NCBI GenBank assembly: GCA_009617715.1
Contig: VTFK01000379.1
Location: 124,001 to 188,000 of the forward strand
Origin: Plectrocnemia conspersa
Lineage: Eukaryota; Arthropoda; Insecta; Trichoptera; Polycentropodidae
Direction of reading: 5' to 3'
Length of the DNA stretch: 64,000 bases
The position numbers and the translations under genes are program-made. Positions within the stretch are counted from its first letter, which is position 1, and each line of letters begins with the position of its first letter. Shown here piece after piece: positions 47,320-57,830 of the stretch. A model generated the notes under the pieces. That model was not told the DNA's origin and searched no databases. It worked only from the letters and a program-made list of their open reading frames with translations.

Positions 47320-48387
47320 CTGTAATTTGTAAATATAATTGATTAATTTGAGTATTACGCCAATTGATCGAAATAACACAAGATTAAAATTAGTTAATTG
47401 CTAAGTTTTTTTATATATTAATCAGATAAATAATTTCAACTGTGATTGGAGATGGAAAATCACCTTCTTTCGTTCATATTAGGCTACTTTTTAAAATAAA
47501 TCAATGCATTTTTGACTTTTTGCATCTATCCCTAAACAGGAGGGTATAACAAAATTTACGACTCAGGTTGGGAAATGGTAACTTTGCGATTACGGTTTGA
47601 AATATTTCTCTCCAGCGATAGTGGATACATTGTAGCATTTACTAGTTTTTACATTAAAATTATATGTATATAAAAAAAAATCTTTCATTTTCATTTCGTC
47701 ACTCTACCTATAAAATAATATGACAGTGCTTCATTTTCTATTGATATTACTTAGCTAAACAAACACTTTTTTATACTTTTGATAAGATAAACTAGTCATA
47801 TACCAATAGCTTCATATATAAACACGCAATACAACAATAATATTGAATCAATTAAATTAATGATGGTCGAAATAGGGCGTGTTATAGTCAAAACACGAAG
47901 TAGAGGAAAAAAAATCCAAGATGGCGTATGAAAAAAATTCATAACATAAAACATAACCTTAAAATTAGGGGACGATTCGAGGGACGACTTTCGAAGGTTA
48001 TGCAGAAGTCGGGGACGTGACGCGTGACTTTTTATGTGATGCGGTATCGCAACGGTCTGCGGTCAAACCGACCGACATGTATGAAAATAAATATTTGCGT
48101 TTATGCGTCGCCGTCTGGTCGCGAGTCGTAGGACGCGTAAACAACGATGCTTTTTCGCGTGCGGTCGCCTAGTCCGTTCCGGTGCGTCCTGCGCGCGTCC
48201 GAGTGGCGCGTGCGGAAATTTTCACACAAAATAACGGGCGACATATCGAGCGTCGCGTCGGCGTCGCTCAGAGGACGATGAGGACGAAGGGTCAAAGATC
48301 GAAAAATGTCGTAGAAGATCGGCGTCCAAGGGAGGAATCGACGCGTGTTCTTCGAGAGCATAGAGAATCGAAAGGGCGAGAGCTCAC
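47320..48387 (-). other. Predicted first intron of the 145-residue protein gene
   Basis: The donor at 48387 reads CAG|GTGAGC and the acceptor at 47320 reads TTACAG before ACATGG. The 1,068-base intron is AT-rich in its 3' half. Its 5' part (48000-48387) lies inside the CpG-rich block, as is common for first introns next to a promoter. A YY1-like CAAGATGGCG lies at about 47917 on the plus strand. Confidence 0.6.
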
Positions 48388-48540
48388 CTGCGAAAAGCGG
48401 CGGGCGACAGCGCGCGATCAATGGCGGCCCGAACCACTGGTGCCAACCGAAGCGCAGCAGCGGGGAAACGCACAGAGTGGTCCTAAGCGAACGCTTGTTG
48501 CCTATGAATGCAGAGTTCAAATATTTCTTCGTCAAATAAA
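48000..48540 (-). promoter_or_regulatory. CpG-rich promoter region and untranslated first exon
   Basis: A dense CpG block sits at the 5' end of the predicted gene. The first exon would end at 48388, just before the GTGAGC donor, and begin near 48500-48540, where the sequence turns AT-rich (TATTTATTTG on the minus strand near 48538). Frames of 64-144 codons on both strands reflect the lack of stops in CpG-rich DNA. On the minus strand the frame from a TTG at 48535 stays open to the donor and, after splicing, is in frame with the ATG at 47317. No ATG occurs in that stretch, so the downstream ATG is preferred. Confidence 0.5.
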
Positions 48541-49150
48541 TAGTTTGACAATTAAGATGTGAAAATTTGTGATTTTATAAACACATTTTTTATTACAAAA
48601 ATAATATAATACAAAATTAAAAACTATTACTGAAGTTTTATCTATTGTAAATAGTAATCAAATTAAATCAAACAAAAAACGCGTAGATCATAAATGTGAC
48701 AAAAATCAATAGTAGTTTTTAATGTTTTTTTAATTAAGTCTTACAGTACGAGCGCGTCTAGAGTTCTATTTATAATATAACTTTGTGTGAAAAGGGGGAG
48801 CGCCGTAACTGCGTAGATACATACCTTCCTAAAATCATGTTTACTGTATGTTCATCAGTTTCAGCTGTCGTTTGTGTCCCGTATTTGGTTGAAAATAAAG
48901 AATTTGTCCCATTAGGCCCGGCGCTATTACCACTATTACAAATTTTACATTACGTTAATTATAAAACACAAAAATGCTTTTCTACAAATATTTTTTAGAC
49001 AGATTGTAATTGGAGAACTTAATTTTAACCAGCAAATATACTTTATAAATAATAAAAAGAAACGTTAACATATTTTTTTTAAATTTGATAGTTAAGACGT
49101 GACATGTTTCCTTATTAAGTCATTATGGCTTTTATCACCATCCCATTTAA
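48541..49150. other. AT-rich intergenic sequence
   Basis: AT-rich, with a short mixed patch at 48785-48930 where a 71-codon frame has no recognised domain. Confidence 0.5.
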
Positions 49151-49157
49151 ATTGCTC

Positions 49158-49206
49158 CTGATCCAAGTATCTACCACTGTTAGTGGTGTAATGTAGCCGA
49201 AACGTC
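49158..49206 (+). ncRNA. Hammerhead-like remnant of Penelope type
   Basis: CTGAT (49158) is followed by CCACTGTTAGTGG (a 5-bp stem with 3-nt loop, 49174-49186) and then CCGAAACGTC (49197-49206). This order resembles hammerhead ribozymes carried by Penelope-like elements (CTGATGA, stem, GAAAC, GTC). The CTGATGA core is changed to CTGATCC, so it is probably inactive, and no reverse transcriptase or GIY-YIG coding sequence was found nearby. Confidence 0.3.
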
Positions 49207-49449
49207 GTTCCAATACTTTTTTCCACAACCAGAACGTATTACAGTAGGACTTGGTAAAGATCTAATAAGGTCAAATATTTCTTAACAAATCGTTGTTAAA
49301 AAACAAATTAAAATTTACAGGTTCCTTATTTGTTAATAAATTTATATAATTTTTAGGTGTAACAGATTTTTTATAATATTATATATCTAGCCCATAGTAT
49401 TACTTTTTTATACCATATTTTTAGTTACTTAAAATTATTATTTTTGTCT

Positions 49450-49550
49450 AAACCAGGGTTCGGCAAACATTTTTTAGAAAGGGCCAGATTGTAAAAATTT
49501 TAAGATCGGCGGGCCGGATTTGGCCCTGGGCCGTCTATTAGGTCAATTAT
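49450..49550 (+). mobile_element. hAT-type terminus, single end
   Basis: CAGGGTTCGGCAAACATTTT, followed by AAAGGGCCAGATTG and GCGGGCCGGATTTGGCCC, is the typical look of hAT-type ends (CAGGGGTCGGCAAAC, GGGCCGGATT). I could not find a matching inverted end within the next kilobase, so this is a fragment. Confidence 0.5.
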
Positions 49551-49689
49551 TTATGGAGGAAAAGTTGACAAAAACCTTTTTGCAGATCTGTTATTTTATA
49601 AAAATAGTTAACAATTTTCACACTAATTTCTATATCTAGAAGGGCCATGACCGTATCTTTCTCGTTATTATTTTTCTATATAAACTTTG

Positions 49690-50020
49690 CAGCTCTAGTG
49701 AGCTAGTGTGCCGTCGAAAGTTCTGATCTAAAACCAAATTGAAAACTTGGAATAATTTTATTTACGAGCGTTAACAAAAAACTGACTAGTCGGTAGCTTA
49801 AAGCTAGCGTAGAGTCCTTACCTACTTTGGCGATTGGAAATACCTTGGCGAATTTCCAAGAAACGGGGTAGATCCGATGTTTGAATAAGCAGTAAAAAGT
49901 TATGCTAGAAAAATTTGCGCATTTTGAGGAAAATATCTTAGCACGATATTTTCTATTTTATTTGCCGTAAGGGCCTTTCTGATCTTGCATTTATGAGTTG
50001 CTAGTCCTTAGGAGGTATCC
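49690..50020 (-). pseudogene. Jockey-like LINE reverse transcriptase fragment
   Basis: The minus strand reads IYPVSWKFAKVFPIAKVGKD followed by STLALSYRLVSFLLTLVNK and IIPSFQFGFRSELSTAH. These correspond to the P-SWK-A-V-PI-KPGKD, YRPISLLS and I---QFGFR---ST-H motifs at the start of the Jockey-type reverse transcriptase domain. The rest of the domain and the catalytic YxDD are missing. There is at least one frameshift. Confidence 0.75.
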
Positions 50021-50115
50021 ATTACAAATCGTTGTTAGATGATCACTAAGATTATCGTTTACAAATATCAGATACATTTTACCAAATTGTAAATAGTAGA
50101 TAGCTGCACAACTAA

Positions 50116-50335
50116 AAGGTGACCAGATTTAAAAAAGTGAAAGGACACTAAAAAAGGGCATTTTGGAAATTTTTGTTCATGTAGTGATGCTGTGGGAGCT
50201 AAAAGATGGGCATCTCGTATATAAATTTGCACTCCTTTTATTTTTCTTTATCCTTCTCAAGCAAAAATGTTTAAGGTAACATCATTAAAAGTCCTTTTTT
50301 AGTGTCCTTTAATTTTTTAAAAATCTGGTCACTTT
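50116..50335. mobile_element. MITE family M1, copy 1
   Basis: About 220 bp. The ends GGTGACCAGATTT and AAATCTGGTCAC are inverted. The match continues inward over about 40 bp, including AAAGGACACTAAAAAAGG against CCTTTTTTAGTGTCCTTT. There is no coding capacity. The superfamily is unclear and no clean target duplication is visible. Confidence 0.8.
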
Positions 50336-50470
50336 ACCAAAGTAAGGTACGCGTACCCCAGGGGATACGTAAAGTGATTATTATACAATCGTAAGCAGCA
50401 AATAAACGGGGAATTGACAGCTGCCATGCATTCGGATACTCGTAGAAGAGTAAATTAATTTGATTTTTTT

Positions 50471-50506
50471 ACCAATGTATGTAAGGCCACTCATACATAC
50501 ATTGGT
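50471..50506. repeat. 13-bp hairpin
   Basis: ACCAATGTATGTA and TACATACATTGGT are exact reverse complements separated by ten bases. Confidence 0.85.
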
Positions 50507-50679
50507 CAATTGAGAGTAAATTGGTAAATTTTCCCGAGACCCCACGCATAAAGAGATTCATGTTCCTTCATTATATAATACCTCCAGTCGGCTTAAAATA
50601 TATATATTCAGTGGTATATATATCAAGAATACAATGAATTGTATTTCAACACCCTTTGAAAAAAAGGCACTTCAATTCA

Positions 50680-51120
50680 AATTCATACACGATCCGTACT
50701 TTCTCTTGTAAATACATATGGAAAATTTTCACTTAATCCATTCCAAGTTTCTCTTAATCTAGTTTTGACACTTAAGCCATATTCAAAGATGTTACAGCCT
50801 AACGCATCGTGCAAAACGGAAATAATCAATAAATTGTTAATCGCGCTTCGCATAACAAAGACGAGCATCTTCGACGCAATATCGCCAACTTATGCATAGT
50901 AAGTCTTCATCCCTGCTTGAACGTCACTTCCATGTCTTCGACGACAGTATTTCTGTTCCGCCCAATTCTAAGGAAATTTATAAAATGTAAGAATGTGGCA
51001 AATGCTGGTTGTAGAACAATTACCTCCACTGCGACTCGAGGTCTTTTCGTAGATACGGTGAATCTGCTTTGTGCGAATACTATATATAACATGCTGATGA
51101 CACTTATGAGAACACATCAA
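50680..51120. other. Unrecognised stretch with coding-like composition
   Basis: Balanced composition compared with the flanks. Two 61-codon frames on the minus strand (50868-50683 and 51092-50907) are separated by stops, and a 70-codon plus frame overlaps them. None shows a family motif. It could be an old gene or transposon fragment. Confidence 0.25.
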
Positions 51121-51126
51121 TGTTAT

Positions 51127-51397
51127 TAAGGTAATCAGACGCCTTCCTCAATAAAATTGTCCTTTTTTGTCCTCCTTCAAAAATGTCTAAAATGATCTGT
51201 TTTTAAGCTTCCGTGGCAATTTCTCCTTCTCAAAAAAAGTTCGGAGATGGCCTTTGAAGAAAATTTTTCGAAATGACCGTTTTTATGGGCTCATAGCCCT
51301 TCATTTATCCTTCTTTGTCCTACTCGAACAAAAAGAACCGAGTTGTATTTTTATTTGTAGTGTCATCCTTCGATATTTTAAGAATCTGGTCACCTAA
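51127..51397. mobile_element. MITE family M1, copy 2
   Basis: This resembles the 50116-50335 copy. The right end reads TTTTAAGAATCTGGTCACC, the left end starts GGTAATCAGACGCC, and inner blocks GTCCTTTTTT and TTTATCCTTCT are shared in order. The copy is longer (about 270 bp) and more diverged at its left end. Confidence 0.65.
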
Positions 51398-52536
51398 ATT
51401 TTATCCGACAGATAATTAAAAAGTTGGATATCTGTGCTTATTAAGTGGTTGCATAAAACTTTTGTTATTGCATGCAGTATTTTAAGCAATACTCGGGAAT
51501 GCAAACGTTAATAATTAGGTTGCACACAAAAAGATCTTACAAAATATCCGGTACAAGAAAAACTACAGGTATACAAAAAACTTGGGTAACTCGGTAAAAA
51601 GCTAAAAAAACTGTTCGAAAAACCGAATTTTTTTAACTTCTGAAGAATAAGCTTATGGCAAAGTTTGTCGAATGCTTTTTAAAGTCGTTATATATTTCCA
51701 TTAAAGTATTGAGGGACCATTTCGCCACCGCCTTCGAGAAATTAGTGACCGTGGAACGGTGCGGGCGAAACATTGTTGCTGGTACACTAAAGCCTGTTTA
51801 CAATAATTATATATATTCTTGTGATGGATTATATTAAACAACTTAGCAAGTGTAAAAGGAACGCTGACCAGTCTAATTGACACATGATTTATAGCGTTCC
51901 TTATAAGCTCAAATCTATACGTATGACAGTGGGTAAAGGGGTATTTAAAAATAAAAAAACACATTTGGTATTTAATAGCATAATATTCATTATTAGATTA
52001 TTACAAAATAACCAATAAATATATATATGAGAAAGTTTATAATTAGGAATAAGACAAAATATTTGCTGTTCCAACCAAAATAACATTCTCTACACAATAT
52101 CGTACATTTTTTACGACGGTGTGAACATAGAGTTTGTATTTTTTGTATAGTTGATTCACAATAATAGTTGATTCAAACATTATATAGCACTCCATATTTT
52201 CAGTCGTGCTTCCTATAATATTAAGCTCACTACTTCTACGTTATGATAGACTAAAATAAGGATGTTCTTTTTATATACCAGTTACGTAAAAAAAAGTAAT
52301 TTTAAATAGGCAAATGCTTATGTCATAGTCTCGCAAATATATATGTAATATCAATTTAGATCCGTAGTATTAAATTAGATCAGTGACCGCCAAACTCATT
52401 ACGAATTGAAGCTACTTTCAAATTATAAATTATATGGGGAAGTACAGTCCTATTGATTATTTTGTTGTTTGGAGACAGATTTTATTTAAAAATTACAAGA
52501 CATTTAAAATCCTACATCAGACAAAAAAGTATTTGA
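51398..52536. other. AT-rich intergenic sequence
   Basis: Mostly AT-rich; a short mixed patch at about 51700-51790 has overlapping frames with no domain. No gene called. Confidence 0.5.
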
Positions 52537-52822
52537 TTAAAATTATGCAAAAACATCTAATTTCATTGCTTAGTAATATAGTATTCATGGTAAAATAACC
52601 AAAAATAGATATTGAAATTCACGAAAAAAGTATTTTAGAATACATTAATTATTTAAAAAATTTTCGTTTGCATATTAGATGTACAAAATAAATTAAAAAT
52701 TGTAAAAAAATTGATATAAATACACTACAATATACAAAAACAAATTTATTAACAAGAAAAATACAAATGGATTAGTATTTTATACATAGCCAAAATTTGG
52801 AGGAAATATTATCATACAAAAA
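52537..52822 (+). repeat. Unclassified interspersed repeat, copy B
   Basis: Direct counterpart of 1711-2003. Shared blocks include AATTATGCAAAAA, AATTCACGAAAAAAGTAT, TACATTAATTATTTAA and TTTCGTTTGCAT, and the copies end at a shared AAAATTTGGAG(A/G)AAAT block. Confidence 0.65.
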
Positions 52823-53059
52823 TATCATATAAGTACTGATAACACAAGTTGCAAACGCTAAATGAAATTCGCGACCGATTAGTTAACTAGAAAAGAACTA
52901 CTTTTTGCGAAAAAGATGAGTAATATTGTATGAATGTATTTTTAAACATTACATTAATTTATATAGTTGTAAAAGAATAGGTTTTATGAGTCAAATAAGC
53001 CGGTTTTCGTTTTTTTAAATGATCGAAAAATCGCTTAATCGGTTTCGGTTTGGAAGCTC

Positions 53060-53500
53060 TAGTACAGATCGTATCCGTATTTTTGTTAGGAGCGTTGGAA
53101 TACAACTAATTACAATATAGTAGCGTTTATTAAATGAGGTATTTACTTGATAAGGGGTGGCGTCGACGATGCATCGATGCTCGGAGATTTTTAGCTGCGA
53201 CTACAGTCGCGATCGCGTCCCTTATTCTTGACCGTCAATGCTCAAGAATGTTCCTTTTGAACAAGTCTCCCAGCTTCTCAACAAGTTTGTCAAGCACAAG
53301 GATGATTACGAGGAGCTGGTACAATTTATGTGGGATGATGCACAATTATCTTAGGCGTGAGCCACAATCATTTTTAAATATTTATTGATATAATTTAAGA
53401 TAAGTTTTTGTTTGAGTTTGTATGTGTATGAATAATTTTTTTTTTATAAAGTCCACCATGACGCATTGGGGAAAACTGTGAAGTCATGATGGTTCGATTC
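53060..53500 (+). mobile_element. LINE-like 3' end, copy 4
   Basis: It contains ATCGTATCCGTATTTTTGTT, AGGAGCGTTGGAATACAA and CGCGATCGCGTCCCTTATTC in the same order as copies 1 and 2. A plus-strand frame then reads FEQVSQLLNKFVKHKDDYEE before a stop. The hairpin (CATGAC pairing with GTCATG) lies at about 53457-53491. The frame may be the C-terminus of the element's protein. Confidence 0.55.
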
Positions 53501-55088
53501 GTATTAGATCATTTAAAAAAAGTAATATTGCATTTAGAAGAGTATGCATTTACGTATGTATGTACATGTGTATATTGTTTATTCGTGAAATAACTTTCAG
53601 TTTGTTCAGTGCAAAGATATCTAATATATAAATAGCTACAATAATATTGTGTATTATGTAATATTAATTTATACTGTAATAAAAATTGGCATTACTTGGC
53701 AAGCCACTTATAAATCCGGTAGCATTATTTTTACATACAAACATTTCCTCGGAATATAATCTAATCTAAATTCTTATCTTGTGTATACTATATCTTTTTT
53801 ACATTTTCACCTATCGTAAATTCAAGATACATATACATATTGATTAGATTATATTAATAGCTAATATAATACATATATAATAATAATAATATGCAATCGT
53901 TGAATAATTTATTATAATCAATGTCTGTGTATATATTATTTTCCAGGCGATTGTTGTCTTCTTGAGAACAAACGATGATGACATAGCGATTGCGAAAAGT
54001 CCGAATGAATTGCAAATCTGCACTTTCTGCCGATTGTCGCCGAACTGATAGAATCGTTGTGTTGTGTGCTAGAATAACAAATAACGTAAATACGAGCATT
54101 TTCGGATTAGTACGGTTCATTAATCGTGTCTATAATTAGAGGCGAGCATTCAAAGTGATCTTTGGCACAATATGACGGGAATAAACATAAATAGCTTGTA
54201 TTTTTATACGCGCTCTGCATGGGAACATTTCGCAATAACGTTTCGCAACGAGGGAATTATTTTTATATTGATATCCGATAAAAAAACATTTTCGTTTCAC
54301 AATAGAACAAAAACAGCGTGAAAACATGCAAATATTAATGAGTTACACATTTTTTAATTGTATTTACAGTAATTATTAACATTTACATGATGATGAGATA
54401 GTGTTGTTGTAAGTTATATTATTTTAATAGTAATTTGTTATGTACCTATAATAATCATTGTAAATGATTGCTATATATTTATTTATTTGTATTTTATGTT
54501 GCTATTAAAGAGACATCTATTAAGAAAAAAATATATTTATTTAGCCAAGTTGTGAACATTTAAAAAATAAATATTTTTGATATAAAAGTTTCGGTATCTG
54601 CCAGCAGATGTCTGTTACGGTTTTGTGTATAAATTCATATTTATTTATTAAATATTTCTTAATTCTCCACGTTAACTTTCATAAACATAATTTAACGTTT
54701 ATAAATCAATCTGTTTTTTTTTAATAATTTACAACAAAATCAACTTTTATGGTACAATTGATGACGAAAATGTATGGATATGGCATTTTTTTCAATAATT
54801 AACAATTAAAATGTTGTTAATTTTAAAATTAGAGTTCAATTACTATGTAATGTTTAATTAAAATGATAGACGAAGACAATGTAATATTTTAAGTTAAAAA
54901 TAATTAATTATAAATAGTTTTATTTAATGATGAAATAAGATTTAATGTAAATTAATTCACACCTTAAGTAATTTTTGCACATATTCATGAAACGTGACAT
55001 TTTATCCTCTAAAAGCCATTTTTGTTATAAAAACAAGTTAATTACATTTTTAGCTGAAAATGGGTCAAAAAATAGTGCAATTAATAGT
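53501..55088. other. AT-rich desert
   Basis: AT-rich with one mixed patch at 53940-54170, where an 88-codon minus-strand frame (54120-53854) begins MNRTNPKMLVFTLFVILAHN. That N-terminus is hydrophobic and signal-peptide-like, but the rest resembles no family and ends in AT-rich low complexity, so I do not call a gene. Confidence 0.45.
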
Positions 55089-55113
55089 AAGTATGAGCAT
55101 AATGCTCATACTT
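55089..55113. repeat. 25-nt palindrome
   Basis: AAGTATGAGCAT and ATGCTCATACTT are exact reverse complements around a single A. Confidence 0.9.
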
Positions 55114-55257
55114 AAGCCTGATATGGTCAGTAATAACATTTAAATGATATAAACGGCCAGTAATGTTCCAATTGTTTTAGCTATTAACTCGCCATAGCGA
55201 CAATATATATTTTTTCTTTATACATTTTTGAATAAAATATTTAATATTCGATTTAAT

Positions 55258-55605
55258 CTTAACCAGCACTTATGCCCAAAAGACATGAGTTCGAATCCTA
55301 TACGGACCCCATTGTTTTTTTTAATTTCTGTTGTGTCTAAGAGATCGGAATTAGTGAATATTATATAATTATTAATTCCTACGGATGAACATCGTAATTA
55401 ATAATTTTGTGCATAGTAACATATATTCATTGTAATTTATAATAATAGCATATAGTTATGTAAATATGTTACTGATTTACAGACTTTGATTTCAGTATGG
55501 TGTCTCACTACTTAGTAGTTGTTTATTGTGTTTACTCTGTTAAAACGTGTTAGGTTATCGTATGTTATCCTGAAACGCAAGATTTACAATAGCAACATTT
55601 AAACA
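55258..55605 (+). mobile_element. tRNA-derived SINE, full length with best B box
   Basis: About 345 bp. The head ends in GAGTTCGAATCCTATACGGA, which contains a perfect GTTCGANNC RNA polymerase III B box. The body has AGAGATCGGAATTAGTGAAT, and the tail reads TCTCACTACTTAGTAGTTG, ending in GAAACGCAAGATTTACAA. The hairpin arms in the tail are decayed. Confidence 0.8.
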
Positions 55606-55884
55606 ACATTAATTAATAAGAACAGCAAAACATATATCGATCGTTTAACGACTGACTAAGATTCATGTTTTTCAACATCAGTTGTTCTTAGAATGTTGTT
55701 GTAAAATAGCATTTTCTTCATTTTTAATTGTTTCAGAATGATTCAGTTCCCAAAGTGTTTTGAATTATGTCAGGTATGCCAATGCTTCTCAAGGTGTGGT
55801 AGATACAGTCAAAAACCATTGAAATAATTTATTGCCTTGTGTTAATGTTAGAAGATTGCATTTTGAGTAGTTCTGATCGTTTCA

Positions 55885-56220
55885 GGGCGATTTGGTCGGT
55901 GAACGAGTATGTCGCAGATAGTCCATTGGTTCCCAAAGTGTGGTCGTCCGGGACGGAGCCCGGGGGCACGGTCGCAGGAAGGCGGCGTCGGTCGGGGCGA
56001 GGGCGGGCGTCGGGCTTATCGATTCGGCGTCGGCCGGCCGCGGCTCTGAAACAAAGTGGCCCCGCGCCTCTCTCGGCCCCCCTGAGCCCCCCGCGGGCCC
56101 CCTTCGGCAACCGCCCCCCGTCCCTCCTTTGTCTCCGGGCGTTCAAATAAAAAAGCGGGCGCCGCCGTCGGCCGAGCTGATTGGCTCCGAGACGCCGAGG
56201 CGGTCCTGCACTCTTAGAGC
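55885..56220. promoter_or_regulatory. Very GC-rich island 16
   Basis: The most GC-rich block of the window (about 55945-56150). Overlapping frames of 103-141 codons on both strands give Arg/Pro/Gly/Ala-rich chains without domains, typical of stop-poor GC-rich DNA. It could be an orphan CpG island promoter. No splice-supported exon could be built. Confidence 0.35.
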
Positions 56221-56588
56221 ACATGTTCTTCATAGACACTATTTTTGGGAGACCTCAGATGGCTTCGTGATACCATATAGAGAGTTTTCTTTGTTGTTTT
56301 CAAATTTCAAGTCACAAAAAGGCAAATTTCTAGTTGAGGATCGCGAGAGTGCAAAGTATTTTTAAGATTATAGAAGTCATAAAACTCAATATACTATTTG
56401 AGCTGGCATGTTGTCGAAAATTTTACGATTTTAGGTATAGTTGTTTGCATTATTTTTACCGGATTCGTTCAACATGTGAGGGTTTCGACAGCCAATGTTG
56501 GGGGTCATCATATTGGGCGTAATTTTGACCTAATCTCGATAACCAGGTAAGATCATGGTCTAGGAACTGTAAAAAACATTAGATACTA

Positions 56589-57300
56589 CGAGGGGAACCC
56601 AAAAGTAACGAGACTCGGGCGGTGGAAGAGAGGGACGTTAGGCGAACGAGTTCAGTATGCGACGTTTTCGTGCATAGCATTTTTTACCAAAACAACTTTT
56701 TCCCACGTGGCGAAAACGTAAGGTGTCTGACGCTCGAGATCAACGCGCGGCGGTAAAGATTTGTTTCCTGTTGGGGAAAACGGCTGCGGAAATTCTTGTA
56801 AAGCTTCAAACAGCTTATAGGATTGAGACTTTGAGTAATGCGAAGACGGCCCACTCTCCTCGTCCGATAAAAGTACGTCAGGTAAAGGTAAACATCGAGA
56901 CATCGAGACAATGACAATGCATGCAGAGTTTGTTCCTTCAGGTCAAACAGTTAACCAACACTTCTACACAAGGTATTGAAAAGATTGAGAGAGAGCATCA
57001 GAAAGAATAGGGCGGATTTTTGGCGACTCACACCGCGATGTCTGTGATGCAGTTTTTGAGAAAAACCGGAATAACACGGATTATTTACTCGCCCTACTCA
57101 TTTGACCTCAAAAGGGACAGAAATGGAAAACGTTTTGGGACTGTGGAAGAGGGGTTAAAAGACATCTCATTGTGCGAGTTCCAGAACTGTTTTGAACAAT
57201 GGAAAAATCGTTTGGACAAGTGCATATCAAAAAATGGTGAAAAAAACGCATGAAAAATAAAAAAGTTAAAGAAAGTCTCGTTATTTTTGGGTCCCTGCTC
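56589..57300 (+). mobile_element. Internally deleted mariner with both ends
   Basis: The element is 712 bp and flanked by TA at 56587-56588 and 57301-57302. The ends CGAGGGGAACCCAAAAGTAA and, on the other strand, CGAGCAGGGACCCAAAAATA are imperfect inverted repeats of about 28 bp that continue CGAGACT. Inside, the plus strand reads VKICFLLGKTAAEILVKLQ (N-terminal helix-turn-helix region). After a deletion it continues VPSGQTVNQHFYTKVLKRLR, then HTAMSVMQFLRKTGITRIIY and FQNCFEQWKNRLDKCISKNG at the C-terminus. The segment between the N-terminus and VPSGQ, with the first catalytic Asp, is lost. It cannot encode active transposase. Confidence 0.9.
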
Positions 57301-57540
57301 GTATATATAAGATACATAGATATATACGTAATGGATCGTTCGTGCAGTAGCTTTGATTTTGCTGGACCAAATTTGAAGCTTTCCTTCGGACTATAATAAT
57401 GTTGCCTTTAAAGTCTAGGCTCCTACTCGATGACGTAGTGAGTAAACTCTTCCCATCGAGTATTTCAATCATAGATATTATTCCCTTACAATACTTTTCG
57501 TGTTAATTTTTAATGTTTACGATGTTGATGGTTAATCGAT
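57301..57540. other. Intergenic sequence
   Basis: Mixed composition, no gene recognised. Confidence 0.4.
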
Positions 57541-57830
57541 CGATTTGATAAATCGTAGGGATGCTGCGCTCACCCTCCGTCATTTATCGTGTCCAATTAG
57601 GGGATGTAATTAAATATGAATAGACACGGTCACGAAAGCCGATTAATTTCGTGAGATTTGACAATGGAGTGCGAGAGCGGAGGACGTCGCGTGCCCGTGC
57701 GCCATAACTCGGCGGCCACTTCATCATCCACCTTTTTATTGCCGGTGCGTTCATCACGAGAGGAGGTGTACGCGTGATTTACTTTAACGCCTGCCCGACA
57801 CGACACCGACCGACTAATCTTTGAAACATG
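57541..57830. promoter_or_regulatory. GC-rich island 17
   Basis: Raised GC at 57665-57810 with a TTTTTATTGCCGG caudal/Abd-B-like string near 57736. There is no coding frame. Confidence 0.3.

Noticed and set aside
48101..48535. 144-codon minus-strand frame and 126-codon plus-strand frame as separate genes
   Set aside because: The block is CpG-rich and serves better as promoter and untranslated first exon of the 145-residue protein gene; the frame beyond the 48387 donor shows no domain.
53854..54120. 88-codon minus-strand frame with a signal-peptide-like start
   Set aside because: Hydrophobic starts are frequent in AT-rich random frames; the remainder shows no cysteine pattern or family motif and dissolves into low complexity.
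55829..56365. Overlapping open frames of up to 141 codons on both strands
   Set aside because: They lie in the most GC-rich, stop-poor block, overlap each other in several frames and encode Arg/Pro/Gly/Ala-rich chains without domains or splice support.
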